NCBI GenBank assembly: GCA_020718785.1
Contig: DYRK01000346.1
Span: 1-6,339, forward strand
Source of the DNA: Desulfatirhabdium butyrativorans
GTDB taxonomy: Bacteria > Desulfobacterota > Desulfobacteria > Desulfobacterales > DYRK01
DNA length: 6,339 nt
Direction: 5' to 3'
The notes under the pieces: model-generated
Told to the model about the DNA's origin: nothing
The model's database searches: none
The model's input: only the letters and a program-made list of their open reading frames with translations
In this document: positions 1-4,897 of the stretch, in pieces
Layout: every line of letters starts with the position of its first letter
Numbering within the stretch: the stretch's first letter is position 1
Program-made: the position numbers and the translations under genes

Positions 1-11
1 TTGGGAACGAG
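1..11. repeat. Partial copy of the GCTTGGGAACGAG palindromic repeat, cut by the window edge
   Basis: The first 11 bases read TTGGGAACGAG. This matches the last 11 bases of the palindromic repeat found complete at 2816-2845 and with one arm mismatch at 138-167. An A-rich stretch follows, as at the other copies. Only the right arm is visible, so the full extent is unknown. Confidence 0.7.
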
Positions 12-34
12 AAAAAAAGTTTTCCCGAAATACT

Positions 35-80
35 CGGAAATGCCCGCTTGGGATTTGTCAATCCCAAGCGGGCATTTCCG
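35..80. repeat. Perfect 21-bp inverted repeat (hairpin) with TGTC loop
   Basis: Bases 35-55 are the exact reverse complement of 60-80, separated by the 4-base loop TGTC at 56-59. The top of the stem is the 14-base core GGATTTGTCAATCC, and the rest contains TGCCCGCTTGG and its complement. There is no T-run on either side, so it does not look like a classical intrinsic terminator. It lies downstream of gltA, which is transcribed toward it, so it could protect the 3' end or be a REP-like dispersed repeat. A decayed piece of its right arm, GGGCATTTTCG, recurs at 113-123 (10 of 11 bases match 70-80). Confidence 0.85.
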
Positions 81-101
81 GCGGATTTGTCAATCCGCCG
101 G
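78..101. repeat. Second hairpin sharing the GGATTTGTCAATCC core
   Basis: Bases 78-87 (CCGGCGGATT) are the exact reverse complement of 92-101, with the loop TGTC at 88-91. The apex GGATT-TGTC-AATCC is identical to that of the preceding hairpin, but the lower stem differs (CCGGC instead of the GCCCGCTTG series). The two hairpins share bases 78-80, so they are fused head to tail. Confidence 0.85.
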
Positions 102-130
102 GAGCGGCCGGGGGGCATTTTCGATCTTTC

Positions 131-167
131 CTCGTTCCTCGTTCCCAAGCCGGGGCATGGGAACGAG
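131..167. repeat. Palindromic repeat CTCGTTCCCAAGC...GGGAACGAG, with a 7-bp tandem duplication
   Basis: Bases 138-167 form an inverted repeat with 13-base arms and a CGGG loop (151-154). Only A148/A157 fail to pair, because the right arm reads GCATGGGAACGAG instead of GCTTGGGAACGAG. It is the same 30-bp family as 2816-2845. The left end is extended by a duplicated CTCGTTC (131-137 and 138-144). The repeat ends 4 bases from the gltA stop codon. Confidence 0.85.
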
Positions 168-196
168 AAAATTACTCCCTTTCCTCAAAGGGAGTA
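168..196 (-). terminator. Possible intrinsic terminator overlapping the gltA stop codon
   Basis: Bases 173-182 (TACTCCCTTT) and 187-196 (AAAGGGAGTA) are a perfect 10-bp inverted repeat around a 4-base loop. Read on the minus strand, the stem is followed at once by ATTTTCT, a short T-tract. The stem therefore spans the last codons of gltA and two bases of its TAA stop. The stem is only half G/C and the T-tract is short, so it would be a weak terminator. The stronger palindrome at 138-167 lies directly behind it. Confidence 0.5.
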
Positions 197-1452
197 TAAG
201 TCGTTTTTGTCGGACCGATATATATCTGACGGGGACGGCTGATTTTCCATGCAGGGTCTTCAATGCTTTCACGCCACTGGGCAATCCATCCGGGCAGTCT
301 GCCGATGGCAAACATCACCGTAAACATATTGGTGGGAATGCCGATAGCCCTAAGTACGATTCCGCTGTAAAAATCCACATTCGGATAAAGATGATGACTG
401 ATAAAATAGTCATCTTTCAGGGCAATGTCTTCGAGTTCCTTTGCCGCATCCAGCAGAGGATCATGAAGTCTTAGTTTTTCAAGAACATTGTCACAGACTT
501 TCTTCATAATTTTGGCTCTGGGATCATAAGTTTTATAAACGCGGTGTCCGAATCCCGCAAGCCTGAAAGGATCGTTTTTATCCTTTGCCCTTTCAACGAG
601 TTGTTTCACGGTCGCCTTTTTATCTGTCACATGGGCAAGCATTTCTATCACAGCCTGATTTGCACCGCCGTGCAGAGGACCCCACAGAGCGGCAATTCCC
701 GCTGAAATTGTGGCGTAAAGATTCACCCTCGCACTGCCGACCACGCGCACCGCACAGGTTGAACAGTTCTGCTCATGATCGGCATGGAGAATCAGAAACA
801 CATTCAATGCCCTTACGACATCTTCGTCAATCTGATAGGGTCTTACCGGCGAATCGAACATCATGTTCAGAAAATTTGCACAATATGACAGATCATGCCG
901 GGGATAAACCACTCTGTGACCCCTTGATATTTTGTAGGACATTGCAGCAAGTGTCCTGATTTTCGAAATCAGACGGGTAACTGTGATGTCAATTTCCTCT
1001 TCCGTATCCAGATACGGATAAAAGCTTCTCAGCGTGGTTGCCATTGACGACAGAATGCCCATAGGATGAGACGCTCTCGGAAAGCTTTCGAAAAATGTCC
1101 GCATGTCCTCATGTACAAGGGAATGGTCATTCAGCAGCACCGAAAAGCGGTTCACCTGCTTATAAGTCGGCAGCACGCCTCTGATAAGCAGATAGACCAC
1201 TTCCCTGAAACTCGAATGCTCTGCCAGTTCTTCAATGGGAATTCCGCGATACCGCAGGATGCCCCTTTCGCCGTCCATAAAAGTTATGGCACTTTTGCAA
1301 CTGCCTGTGTTCACAAATCCGGGATCAAGGGTGATATAACCCGTCATTTTCCGCAGATTTGAAATATCTATGGCTTTTTCCCCTTCCGTACCCACGACCA
1401 CGGGGAGCTGATATGTTTTTCCTTCGATTACGATTTCCACATGCTCACTCAT
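172..1452 (-). CDS. gltA: Citrate synthase (type II, GltA)
   Basis: The enzyme condenses acetyl-CoA with oxaloacetate to citrate, the entry step of the TCA cycle, in the cytoplasm. The 426-residue product matches the length of E. coli GltA (427). Numbered from the chosen start, the catalytic triad is visible: His261 in GPLHGGANQAV, His303 in GFGHRVYKTYDPRA and Asp360 in NVDFYSG. The oxaloacetate-binding HADHEQNCST motif lies near residues 223-232 and the C-terminal SRPRQIY signature near 405-411. I chose the ATG at 1452 because AAAGG lies about 8 bases upstream and family members start with a short stretch before the beta-rich N-terminal domain. ATG 1455 is equally possible, whereas an upstream ATG at 1548 would add 32 unlike residues. 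It has its own perfect-consensus promoter and a leader of about 125 bases. It is divergent from the PilZ gene and followed by hairpin repeats. Identity is near certain. Confidence 0.97.
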   Translation of the reverse strand: MSEHVEIVIEGKTYQLPVVVGTEGEKAIDISNLRKMTGYITLDPGFVNTGSCKSAITFMDGERGILRYRGIPIEELAEHSSFREVVYLLIRGVLPTYKQVNRFSVLLNDHSLVHEDMRTFFESFPRASHPMGILSSMATTLRSFYPYLDTEEEIDITVTRLISKIRTLAAMSYKISRGHRVVYPRHDLSYCANFLNMMFDSPVRPYQIDEDVVRALNVFLILHADHEQNCSTCAVRVVGSARVNLYATISAGIAALWGPLHGGANQAVIEMLAHVTDKKATVKQLVERAKDKNDPFRLAGFGHRVYKTYDPRAKIMKKVCDNVLEKLRLHDPLLDAAKELEDIALKDDYFISHHLYPNVDFYSGIVLRAIGIPTNMFTVMFAIGRLPGWIAQWRESIEDPAWKISRPRQIYIGPTKTTYTPFEERE

Positions 1453-1496
1453 CATACCATCCTTTCTGCTGTTATATTCCGGGGAGTTCCGAATCA

Positions 1497-1525
1497 CCGG
1501 ACTTTTCAAAAAATTTGAAAGCCGG
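1497..1525 (-). promoter_or_regulatory. Hairpin in the gltA 5' leader
   Basis: CCGG, C, TTT and CAAA at 1497-1510 pair with TTTG, AAA, G and CCGG at 1514-1525, with single-base bulges at 1501 and one of the T residues of 1503-1506. The result is an interrupted 12-bp stem with a 3-base loop. It would form in the mRNA leader about 45 bases before the gltA start codon, outside the ribosome-binding site. There is no T-run after it, so it is not an obvious attenuator. Its role is unknown. Confidence 0.35.
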
Positions 1526-1567
1526 CCTGATATTCGGATTTCCGGCACTGGCCATCTGATTTTTACC

Positions 1568-1596
1568 TTGACTTATTACATGCGATTATATTTAAT
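1568..1596 (+). promoter_or_regulatory. Near-consensus sigma70 promoter for the PilZ-tag unit
   Basis: TTGACT (1568-1573) and TTTAAT (1591-1596), each 5 of 6 to consensus, are separated by 17 bases. The expected start is near 1603, about 135 bases before the PilZ ATG at 1739. Its -10 box abuts the -10 box of the leftward gltA promoter, so polymerase could hardly occupy both at once. Confidence 0.65.
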
Positions 1597-1603
1597 AATA
1601 AGT
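1571..1603. promoter_or_regulatory. 8-bp inverted repeat inside the divergent promoters (possible operator)
   Basis: ACTTATTA (1571-1578) and TAATAAGT (1596-1603) are exact reverse complements separated by 17 bases. The half-site centres are about 25 bases apart, roughly two and a half helical turns. The repeat covers both -10 boxes and part of the rightward -35. A dimeric regulator bound here could control both promoters. The A/T richness means part of the symmetry may simply come from the opposed promoter boxes. Confidence 0.4.
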
Positions 1604-1613
1604 TTATTGTCAA
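1585..1613 (-). promoter_or_regulatory. Perfect-consensus sigma70 promoter for gltA
   Basis: On the minus strand, TTGACA (1613-1608) is followed by exactly 17 bases and then TATAAT (1590-1585). That is 12 of 12 consensus bases at optimal spacing. The expected start is near 1578, giving a leader of about 125 bases before the ATG at 1452. It overlaps completely with a rightward promoter. Confidence 0.88.
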
Positions 1614-1675
1614 TTTAATATATCGTTGCCGATTTTTCAGAGAGTTCCTAAGTCTGAATCCTTTTGGAATCTGTC

Positions 1676-1700
1676 GTGAAACGATTTGGAAAATCGTCAC
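1676..1700 (+). promoter_or_regulatory. Hairpin in the PilZ gene leader
   Basis: ACGATTT (1681-1687) pairs perfectly with AAATCGT (1691-1697) around a GGA loop. GTG (1676-1678) and CAC (1698-1700) extend the stem across an AA bulge. It sits in the predicted leader, about 40 bases before the ATG, and leaves the ribosome-binding site free. No known riboswitch class is recognisable. It could be a small structured leader element or chance. Confidence 0.35.
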
Positions 1701-1738
1701 AAATTAAATGGTTATAAGATGTTTCAGGATTGCTTGAA

Positions 1739-2215
1739 ATGACAGAAAAAAAAGTTTTTATAAATGATGATAACAAGGCAGATATTATCTGTCCGGATTG
1801 CCGAAGCGTAAAAACCCTTGATATTTCTTTGTATAAAGAAAGCAGCACAGCATCCATAATGAAGTTTGAGTGCAGTTGCGGACATACTTCCATGATTCTG
1901 GTTGAAAGGCGGAAGTTTTACAGAAAAGGGACCAATATATCCGGAATATATATTTCCGGTGTGGAAGAAGAACAGCCCATGACCGTAAAAGATTTATCGC
2001 TTATCGGTCTGAAATTTAAAACAGAAAGCGATATAAAAATTACTGTCGGCGATAAACTTTTTGTGAAATTTCCGCTTGATGATGAAGAAACCGTATTTGT
2101 AAGGAAGGAGGCCGTTGTAAAGAGCGTATCCGATGAATTTATCGGGGCTGAATTCTGCACAACAGACCCTGAAAGCCCCAGTGACGAGGCTATCAGATTT
2201 TATGTGATTCCCTGA
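1739..2215 (+). CDS. PilZ domain protein with N-terminal zinc ribbon (predicted c-di-GMP receptor)
   Basis: A 158-residue cytoplasmic protein with no signal peptide or membrane segment. The N-terminus has CPDC (Cys18, Cys21) and CSC (Cys45, Cys47), a four-cysteine pattern typical of a small zinc ribbon. The PilZ domain follows: the RxxxR motif is Arg58-KFY-Arg62 and the second c-di-GMP contact motif DxSxxG is Asp85-LSLI-Gly90, followed by the beta-barrel with KFPLDDEETVFVRKEAVV. Both ligand motifs are intact, so binding of the second messenger is likely; what the protein controls is not visible. ATG 1739 is preferred because AGGA (1726-1729) lies 9 bases upstream; a TTG at 1730 would add three residues. 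It is divergent from gltA and separated by one base from tag, so the two are probably co-transcribed. Acting as a DNA- or protein-binding adaptor through the zinc ribbon is only a suggestion. Confidence 0.88.
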   Translation: MTEKKVFINDDNKADIICPDCRSVKTLDISLYKESSTASIMKFECSCGHTSMILVERRKFYRKGTNISGIYISGVEEEQPMTVKDLSLIGLKFKTESDIKITVGDKLFVKFPLDDEETVFVRKEAVVKSVSDEFIGAEFCTTDPESPSDEAIRFYVIP

Positions 2216-2216
2216 A

Positions 2217-2783
2217 ATGAAAACAAAAACCCGATGCAGATGGGCGGGAACAGACCCGCTTTATATTCGATACCATGATAGGGAATGGGGCGTTCCGGTA
2301 CATGATGATATGAAATTGTCCGAGTTTCTGATTCTCGAAAGCGCGCAGGCAGGGCTGAGCTGGATAACCATCCTGAAGAAGCGTGAAAATTACAGGAACG
2401 CATTCGACAATTTCGATCCCCGGAAAATAGCGGCTTATGATTCGGATAAAATCAAAGCTCTGGTTTCAGATAAGGGAATTATCCGAAATCAGAAGAAAAT
2501 CGAATCTGCTGTCGAAAATGCAAAAGCTTTTCTGGCGGTTCAGAAAGAATTCGGCAGTTTTGACGCGTATATCTGGCAGTTTACAGAAGGTGTTTCTGTA
2601 AAAAACCGGTGGAAAAAACATGAAGAGATTCCTTCAAAAACAGAAATTTCTGTTGCCATGAGCAATGATCTGAAAAAAAGGGGATTCAGATTCGCGGGTC
2701 CGACAATCTGCTATGCCTTTATGCAGGCAGTCGGGATGGTCAACGACCATACCGCGGATTGTTTCCGATATGATGAAATCTGA
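2217..2783 (+). CDS. tag: DNA-3-methyladenine glycosylase I (Tag)
   Basis: The enzyme removes 3-methyladenine from alkylated DNA as the first step of base excision repair. The 188-residue length matches E. coli Tag (187). The family's zinc-snap ligands are all present: Cys7 and His20 at the N-terminus (RCRW, YHDREWG) and His178 and Cys182 at the C-terminus (NDHTADCF). Glu41 in LILESAQAGLSW corresponds to Glu38 of E. coli Tag in the base pocket, with Trp49 and Tyr19 matching its aromatic residues. The start lies one base after the PilZ stop codon (TGAAATG) and has no clear Shine-Dalgarno of its own, which suggests translational coupling. It is followed by 100 bases containing a palindromic repeat. 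All key residues are present, so the gene is probably functional. Confidence 0.95.
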   Translation: MKTKTRCRWAGTDPLYIRYHDREWGVPVHDDMKLSEFLILESAQAGLSWITILKKRENYRNAFDNFDPRKIAAYDSDKIKALVSDKGIIRNQKKIESAVENAKAFLAVQKEFGSFDAYIWQFTEGVSVKNRWKKHEEIPSKTEISVAMSNDLKKRGFRFAGPTICYAFMQAVGMVNDHTADCFRYDEI

Positions 2784-2815
2784 ATTTTCAAATCCCAAGA
2801 AAACTGAGGATTTTT

Positions 2816-2845
2816 CTCGTTCCCAAGCCCCTGCTTGGGAACGAG
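2816..2845. repeat. Perfect palindromic repeat CTCGTTCCCAAGC / GCTTGGGAACGAG
   Basis: The 13-base arms at 2816-2828 and 2833-2845 are exact reverse complements around the loop CCCT. The stem can be extended by flanking T- and A-runs (2812-2815 with 2846-2849, one G-T pair). It is the best-preserved copy of the family seen at 1-11 and 138-167. It lies between tag and the QueG-like gene and could act as a processing or termination barrier, although no T-run follows the stem on either strand. A weak 6-bp hairpin (AAATCC 2790-2795, GGATTT 2808-2813) just upstream runs into T-rich sequence. Confidence 0.9.
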
Positions 2846-2884
2846 GAAAAGTGTCTGAAACAAAAAAATAACTAAGGATACAGA

Positions 2885-3622
2885 ATGAAAGAGAAAAATA
2901 TGCCTGCGGATTATACGCGGAAAATCAAAGAAAAGATAATCGGCTGGGGCGCGGACCTTGTCGGCGTGGCAGATACATCGCCCTTAAAAGCCCTTCAAGT
3001 TGATCCGCCCGATCTGCTCGATCCCTTTGTCCGGGCGGTTTCGATAGCTGTCCGATTGCCGGCAGCGGTTTTTGAGATGATTTCCGACCGCCCGATTCCG
3101 ATCTATGTTTCTGTCTATCAGACCGCCAACCGGCTGCTGGATGACATCGCATTCCGAGCCGCGGCAATGCTTCAGAATGACGGATTTTACAGCCTTCCGA
3201 TTCCTGCATCTCAAGTGCTGGATCGGAAAAATTGGCAGGCAGCAATTACACATAAGGCAGTGGCGCGGACAGCCGGACTCGGCTGGCAGGGAAAAAATCT
3301 TCTGCTGATAACGCCCCGCTACGGGTCCGGAGTCCGGCTGGTAACAGTTCTGACCGATGCTCCCCTGACCGCGGATATACCGGTAAAAAATCGCTGCGGA
3401 AAATGCACATTATGCCGTGATGCGTGTCCGGTCGGTGCAATAAAAGGCGTCAGCACCGAGGATCATTATAAAGACAGAGACGAAGCCCTGTATTTTTCCC
3501 GGTGTGCTGACAAGCTTTCGGAAGAATTCGCAAAACTTCCCGATATCGGCGTACCGGTCTGCGGCATCTGCATCAAAGTCTGTCCTTTTGGGAGAAAAAG
3601 AAAAAGCTATGGAAAATTTTAA
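2885..3622 (+). CDS. Short QueG-like double [4Fe-4S] cluster protein (COG1600 type)
   Basis: A 245-residue, probably cytoplasmic Fe-S protein related to epoxyqueuosine reductase. The shared core is visible: HKAVARTAGLGWQGK (residues 123-137), then YGSGVRLVTVLTDAPL (146-161). The first cluster motif is C171-x2-C174-x2-C177-x3-C181-P. The second is C226-x2-C229-x3-C233-P, with Cys207 as a likely fourth ligand. Full QueG enzymes are about 350-380 residues with a C-terminal helical extension for tRNA; that part is absent here. The VDTxP segment carrying the proposed catalytic Asp is also not recognisable (VLDRKNW lies in that place). It is therefore better called a QueG-like ferredoxin/reductase than queG. 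The start is set by TAAGGA (2873-2878), 6 bases before the ATG. The stop lies 14 bases inside the next gene, so the two are surely translated together. The substrate is unknown. Confidence 0.85.
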   Translation: MKEKNMPADYTRKIKEKIIGWGADLVGVADTSPLKALQVDPPDLLDPFVRAVSIAVRLPAAVFEMISDRPIPIYVSVYQTANRLLDDIAFRAAAMLQNDGFYSLPIPASQVLDRKNWQAAITHKAVARTAGLGWQGKNLLLITPRYGSGVRLVTVLTDAPLTADIPVKNRCGKCTLCRDACPVGAIKGVSTEDHYKDRDEALYFSRCADKLSEEFAKLPDIGVPVCGICIKVCPFGRKRKSYGKF

Positions 3623-4571
3623 AGATAAACTGAAATTCGCTTTGATATCGGGTATTCGGAAAGGATGGAGCGGTTTTGTCTGGATGATGAAAATTATGCT
3701 TCCCGTTTCTTTTTTTACTATGCTTCTGGATTACAGCGGACTGATAAGCCGGCTGGATTTTCTTCTGTCGCCGGTCATGAGACTGCTGAGTCTGCCGCCC
3801 GAAGCCGCGCTGCCGCTTATTGCAGGGATGCTCACCGGAATTTACGGCGGCATTGCCTCGATGGTAATGCTTCCGCTGTCCGCGGATCAGATGACGCTGA
3901 TTGCTGTTTTTATCCTGATTTCGCATAATCTCATTCAGGAAGGAATAATTCAGGGACAAAGCGGAATGCACCCTTTGAAAGCAACGATCTTTCGCCTCAC
4001 CGCTTCCGCATTGACAGTGGCGGCAGTCGCACACTTTCTCAATCCTGTTTCAGCGGTTACTGCGGTGAAAAGCATTTCTGCTTCCGGAGCCGTATCATTT
4101 TGGGCTGTATCAGAGAAATGGGGTATGGAAACCGCATATCTGAGTTTTAAAATATTCCTGATTATTATGGGGCTGATGACCGTTCTCGGTATTATGAAAA
4201 GCTTCAACGGAATTCCGCGTATTGTGAGAGTTCTGAAGCCGGTTTTAAAACTCATGGGATTGGACGAGCGCGTGGGGCTGCTCTGGCTGACCGCGGGAAT
4301 ATTCGGAATTGCCTACGGCGCGGCGGTTATTTTGGAAGAGGCAAAAGAAGGAAATCTCACCGCGGATGAACTGACGCGGCTGCATCTTTCTATCGGCATC
4401 AATCATTCTATGGTTGAAGACCCTTCGCTTTTTCTGTCGCTCGGATTAAGCGCATTCTGGCTTTGGATACCGAGGCTTGTCACCGCGATTCTTGCGGTGC
4501 ATCTGATGATAATCTGGCAGAAAATGAGAAATCGTAAGTCTTTCGGAATAATTCAGGAATCTGTGAAATAA
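3609..4571 (+). CDS. Nucleoside recognition (Gate) domain integral membrane protein
   Basis: A 320-residue inner-membrane protein with about eight hydrophobic segments, near residues 22-44, 66-90, 95-115, 126-145, 177-197, 222-241, 257-275 and 277-303. The pattern fits the Gate family (nucleoside-recognition domain, PF07670), found in SpmA/SpmB-like proteins, FeoB and nucleoside transporters. The two halves resemble each other: GMLTGIYGG...LSADQMT...ISHNLIQEG (73-112) against GIFGIAYGA...LTADELT...INHSMVEDP (230-272), as expected of an inverted or duplicated transporter core. The open frame reaches upstream to 3504, but that part lies inside the Fe-S gene. ATG 3609 is the natural start, preceded by GGGAG about 14 bases away and overlapping the previous gene by 14 bases. 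The coupling suggests the Fe-S and membrane proteins work together, perhaps in transport or redox-linked membrane function. The substrate cannot be told from sequence. Confidence 0.8.
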   Translation: MENFKDKLKFALISGIRKGWSGFVWMMKIMLPVSFFTMLLDYSGLISRLDFLLSPVMRLLSLPPEAALPLIAGMLTGIYGGIASMVMLPLSADQMTLIAVFILISHNLIQEGIIQGQSGMHPLKATIFRLTASALTVAAVAHFLNPVSAVTAVKSISASGAVSFWAVSEKWGMETAYLSFKIFLIIMGLMTVLGIMKSFNGIPRIVRVLKPVLKLMGLDERVGLLWLTAGIFGIAYGAAVILEEAKEGNLTADELTRLHLSIGINHSMVEDPSLFLSLGLSAFWLWIPRLVTAILAVHLMIIWQKMRNRKSFGIIQESVK

Positions 4572-4584
4572 CGTGAGTTTGTTT

Positions 4585-4604
4585 CCCCCTTTTCGCAAAG
4601 GTGG
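4585..4604. other. Imperfect hairpin downstream of the Gate gene
   Basis: CCCCCTTT (4585-4592) pairs with AAAGGTGG (4597-4604) around TCGC with one mismatch. It starts 13 bases after the Gate stop codon. There is no T-run after it in either direction, so it is at best a 3'-end structure or a decayed repeat. It resembles the TCCCTTT...AAAGGGA hairpin at the end of gltA. Confidence 0.35.
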
Positions 4605-4640
4605 TGTGGATGACTACCATTGAACTTGGTCGCCAGTCTG

Positions 4641-4826
4641 AGGGTGTTTAAAAAGTAGCAGCCGGCCGTTTTTTGTCCCGGAGGGACTTCTGAAAATAGC
4701 CCGGCAATTTATTGCCGGGCAAAGGTTTCCGAGGGACTGATCCTTTTTTTCAGTCATCCCGGCAATAAATTGCCGGGCTATTTTCAGTCGGTCCCTGCGG
4801 GACCGAATATACTTTTCAAACACCCT
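4641..4826. mobile_element. MITE-like nested palindromic element, non-coding (about 186 bp)
   Basis: The ends are inverted repeats: GGGTGTTTAAAAAGTA (4642-4657) against the complement of 4810-4825, which reads GGGTGTTTGAAAAGTA, 15 of 16 identical; one more A-T pair extends them to 4641 and 4826. Inside, in symmetrical order, are small hairpins GTCCC-GGA-GGGAC (4675-4687) and CGGTCCC-TGC-GGGACCG (4789-4805). Then come two identical 30-base inverted arms (4690-4719 and 4758-4787), and at the centre GACTGA (4735-4740) with TCAGTC (4750-4755). There is no transposase and no convincing coding frame. I see no clear target-site duplication (left flank AGTCTG, right flank TTTCAT). It fills most of the space between two convergent genes. 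It could be a non-autonomous transposon, a REP-type composite, or a structured RNA. Confidence 0.7.
4690..4787. terminator. 30-bp inverted arms, each a hairpin with an outward T-rich tail (possible bidirectional terminator)
   Basis: Bases 4690-4719 are the exact reverse complement of 4758-4787. Each arm is itself a hairpin: GCCCGGCAAT (4699-4708) with ATTGCCGGGC (4711-4720), and CCCGGCAAT (4758-4766) with ATTGCCGGG (4769-4777). Reading rightward, the second hairpin is followed by CTATTTTCAG; reading leftward, the first is followed by the same sequence. Transcripts of the Gate gene (from the left) and of the membrane protein gene (from the right) would therefore each meet a GC-rich stem followed by a short U-rich tail. 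The tail is interrupted, so efficiency is uncertain. Confidence 0.5.
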
Positions 4827-4855
4827 TTTCATTACCGACCAATCTTTCAAGTCAG

Positions 4856-4884
4856 TTTATAGAGTTGCTCCTGAATCTGCCCTG
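4856..4884. repeat. Direct repeat copy A: remnant of a methyltransferase gene 3' end
   Basis: This 29-base stretch matches 5441-5470 with one substitution and one missing base. Copy B is the 3' end of the methyltransferase gene. On the minus strand, copy A still reads G-Q-I-Q-E-Q-L, against G-Q-F-Q-E-Q-L-L in the intact end. It is not attached to any methyltransferase reading frame here. The two copies flank the membrane protein gene. Confidence 0.75.
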
Positions 4885-4897
4885 GCATAAGTCATAA

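Noticed and set aside
35..167. CRISPR array at the window start
   Set aside because: The repeats are unequal inverted repeats without equal spacers; no direct repeat of constant length recurs and no cas gene is present.
1..474. Open rightward frame of 157 codons at the window start
   Set aside because: It runs through the hairpin repeats and then antisense to gltA, which is certain on the other strand; the peptide has no recognisable features.
585..959. Rightward open frame of 124 codons
   Set aside because: It lies entirely antisense within gltA, in a shadow frame; its composition is unlike a natural protein.
2790..2818. Intrinsic terminator after tag
   Set aside because: AAATCC/GGATTT is only 6 bp and A/T-rich with a 12-base loop; the following T-run belongs partly to the palindromic repeat, so I do not list it separately.
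3504..3608. Upstream extension of the Gate protein to an ATG at 3504
   Set aside because: It would put 35 codons inside the Fe-S cluster region of the previous gene in another frame; the resulting peptide is not membrane-like and ATG 3609 fits the family better.
3573..4034. Leftward open frame of 153 codons
   Set aside because: It is antisense to the Gate gene and rich in His, Gln and Arg, as expected of the complement of membrane-protein codons.
4614..4850. Leftward open frame of 78 codons across the palindromic element
   Set aside because: Most of it is the inverted-repeat element read through; no ribosome-binding site and no protein-like pattern.
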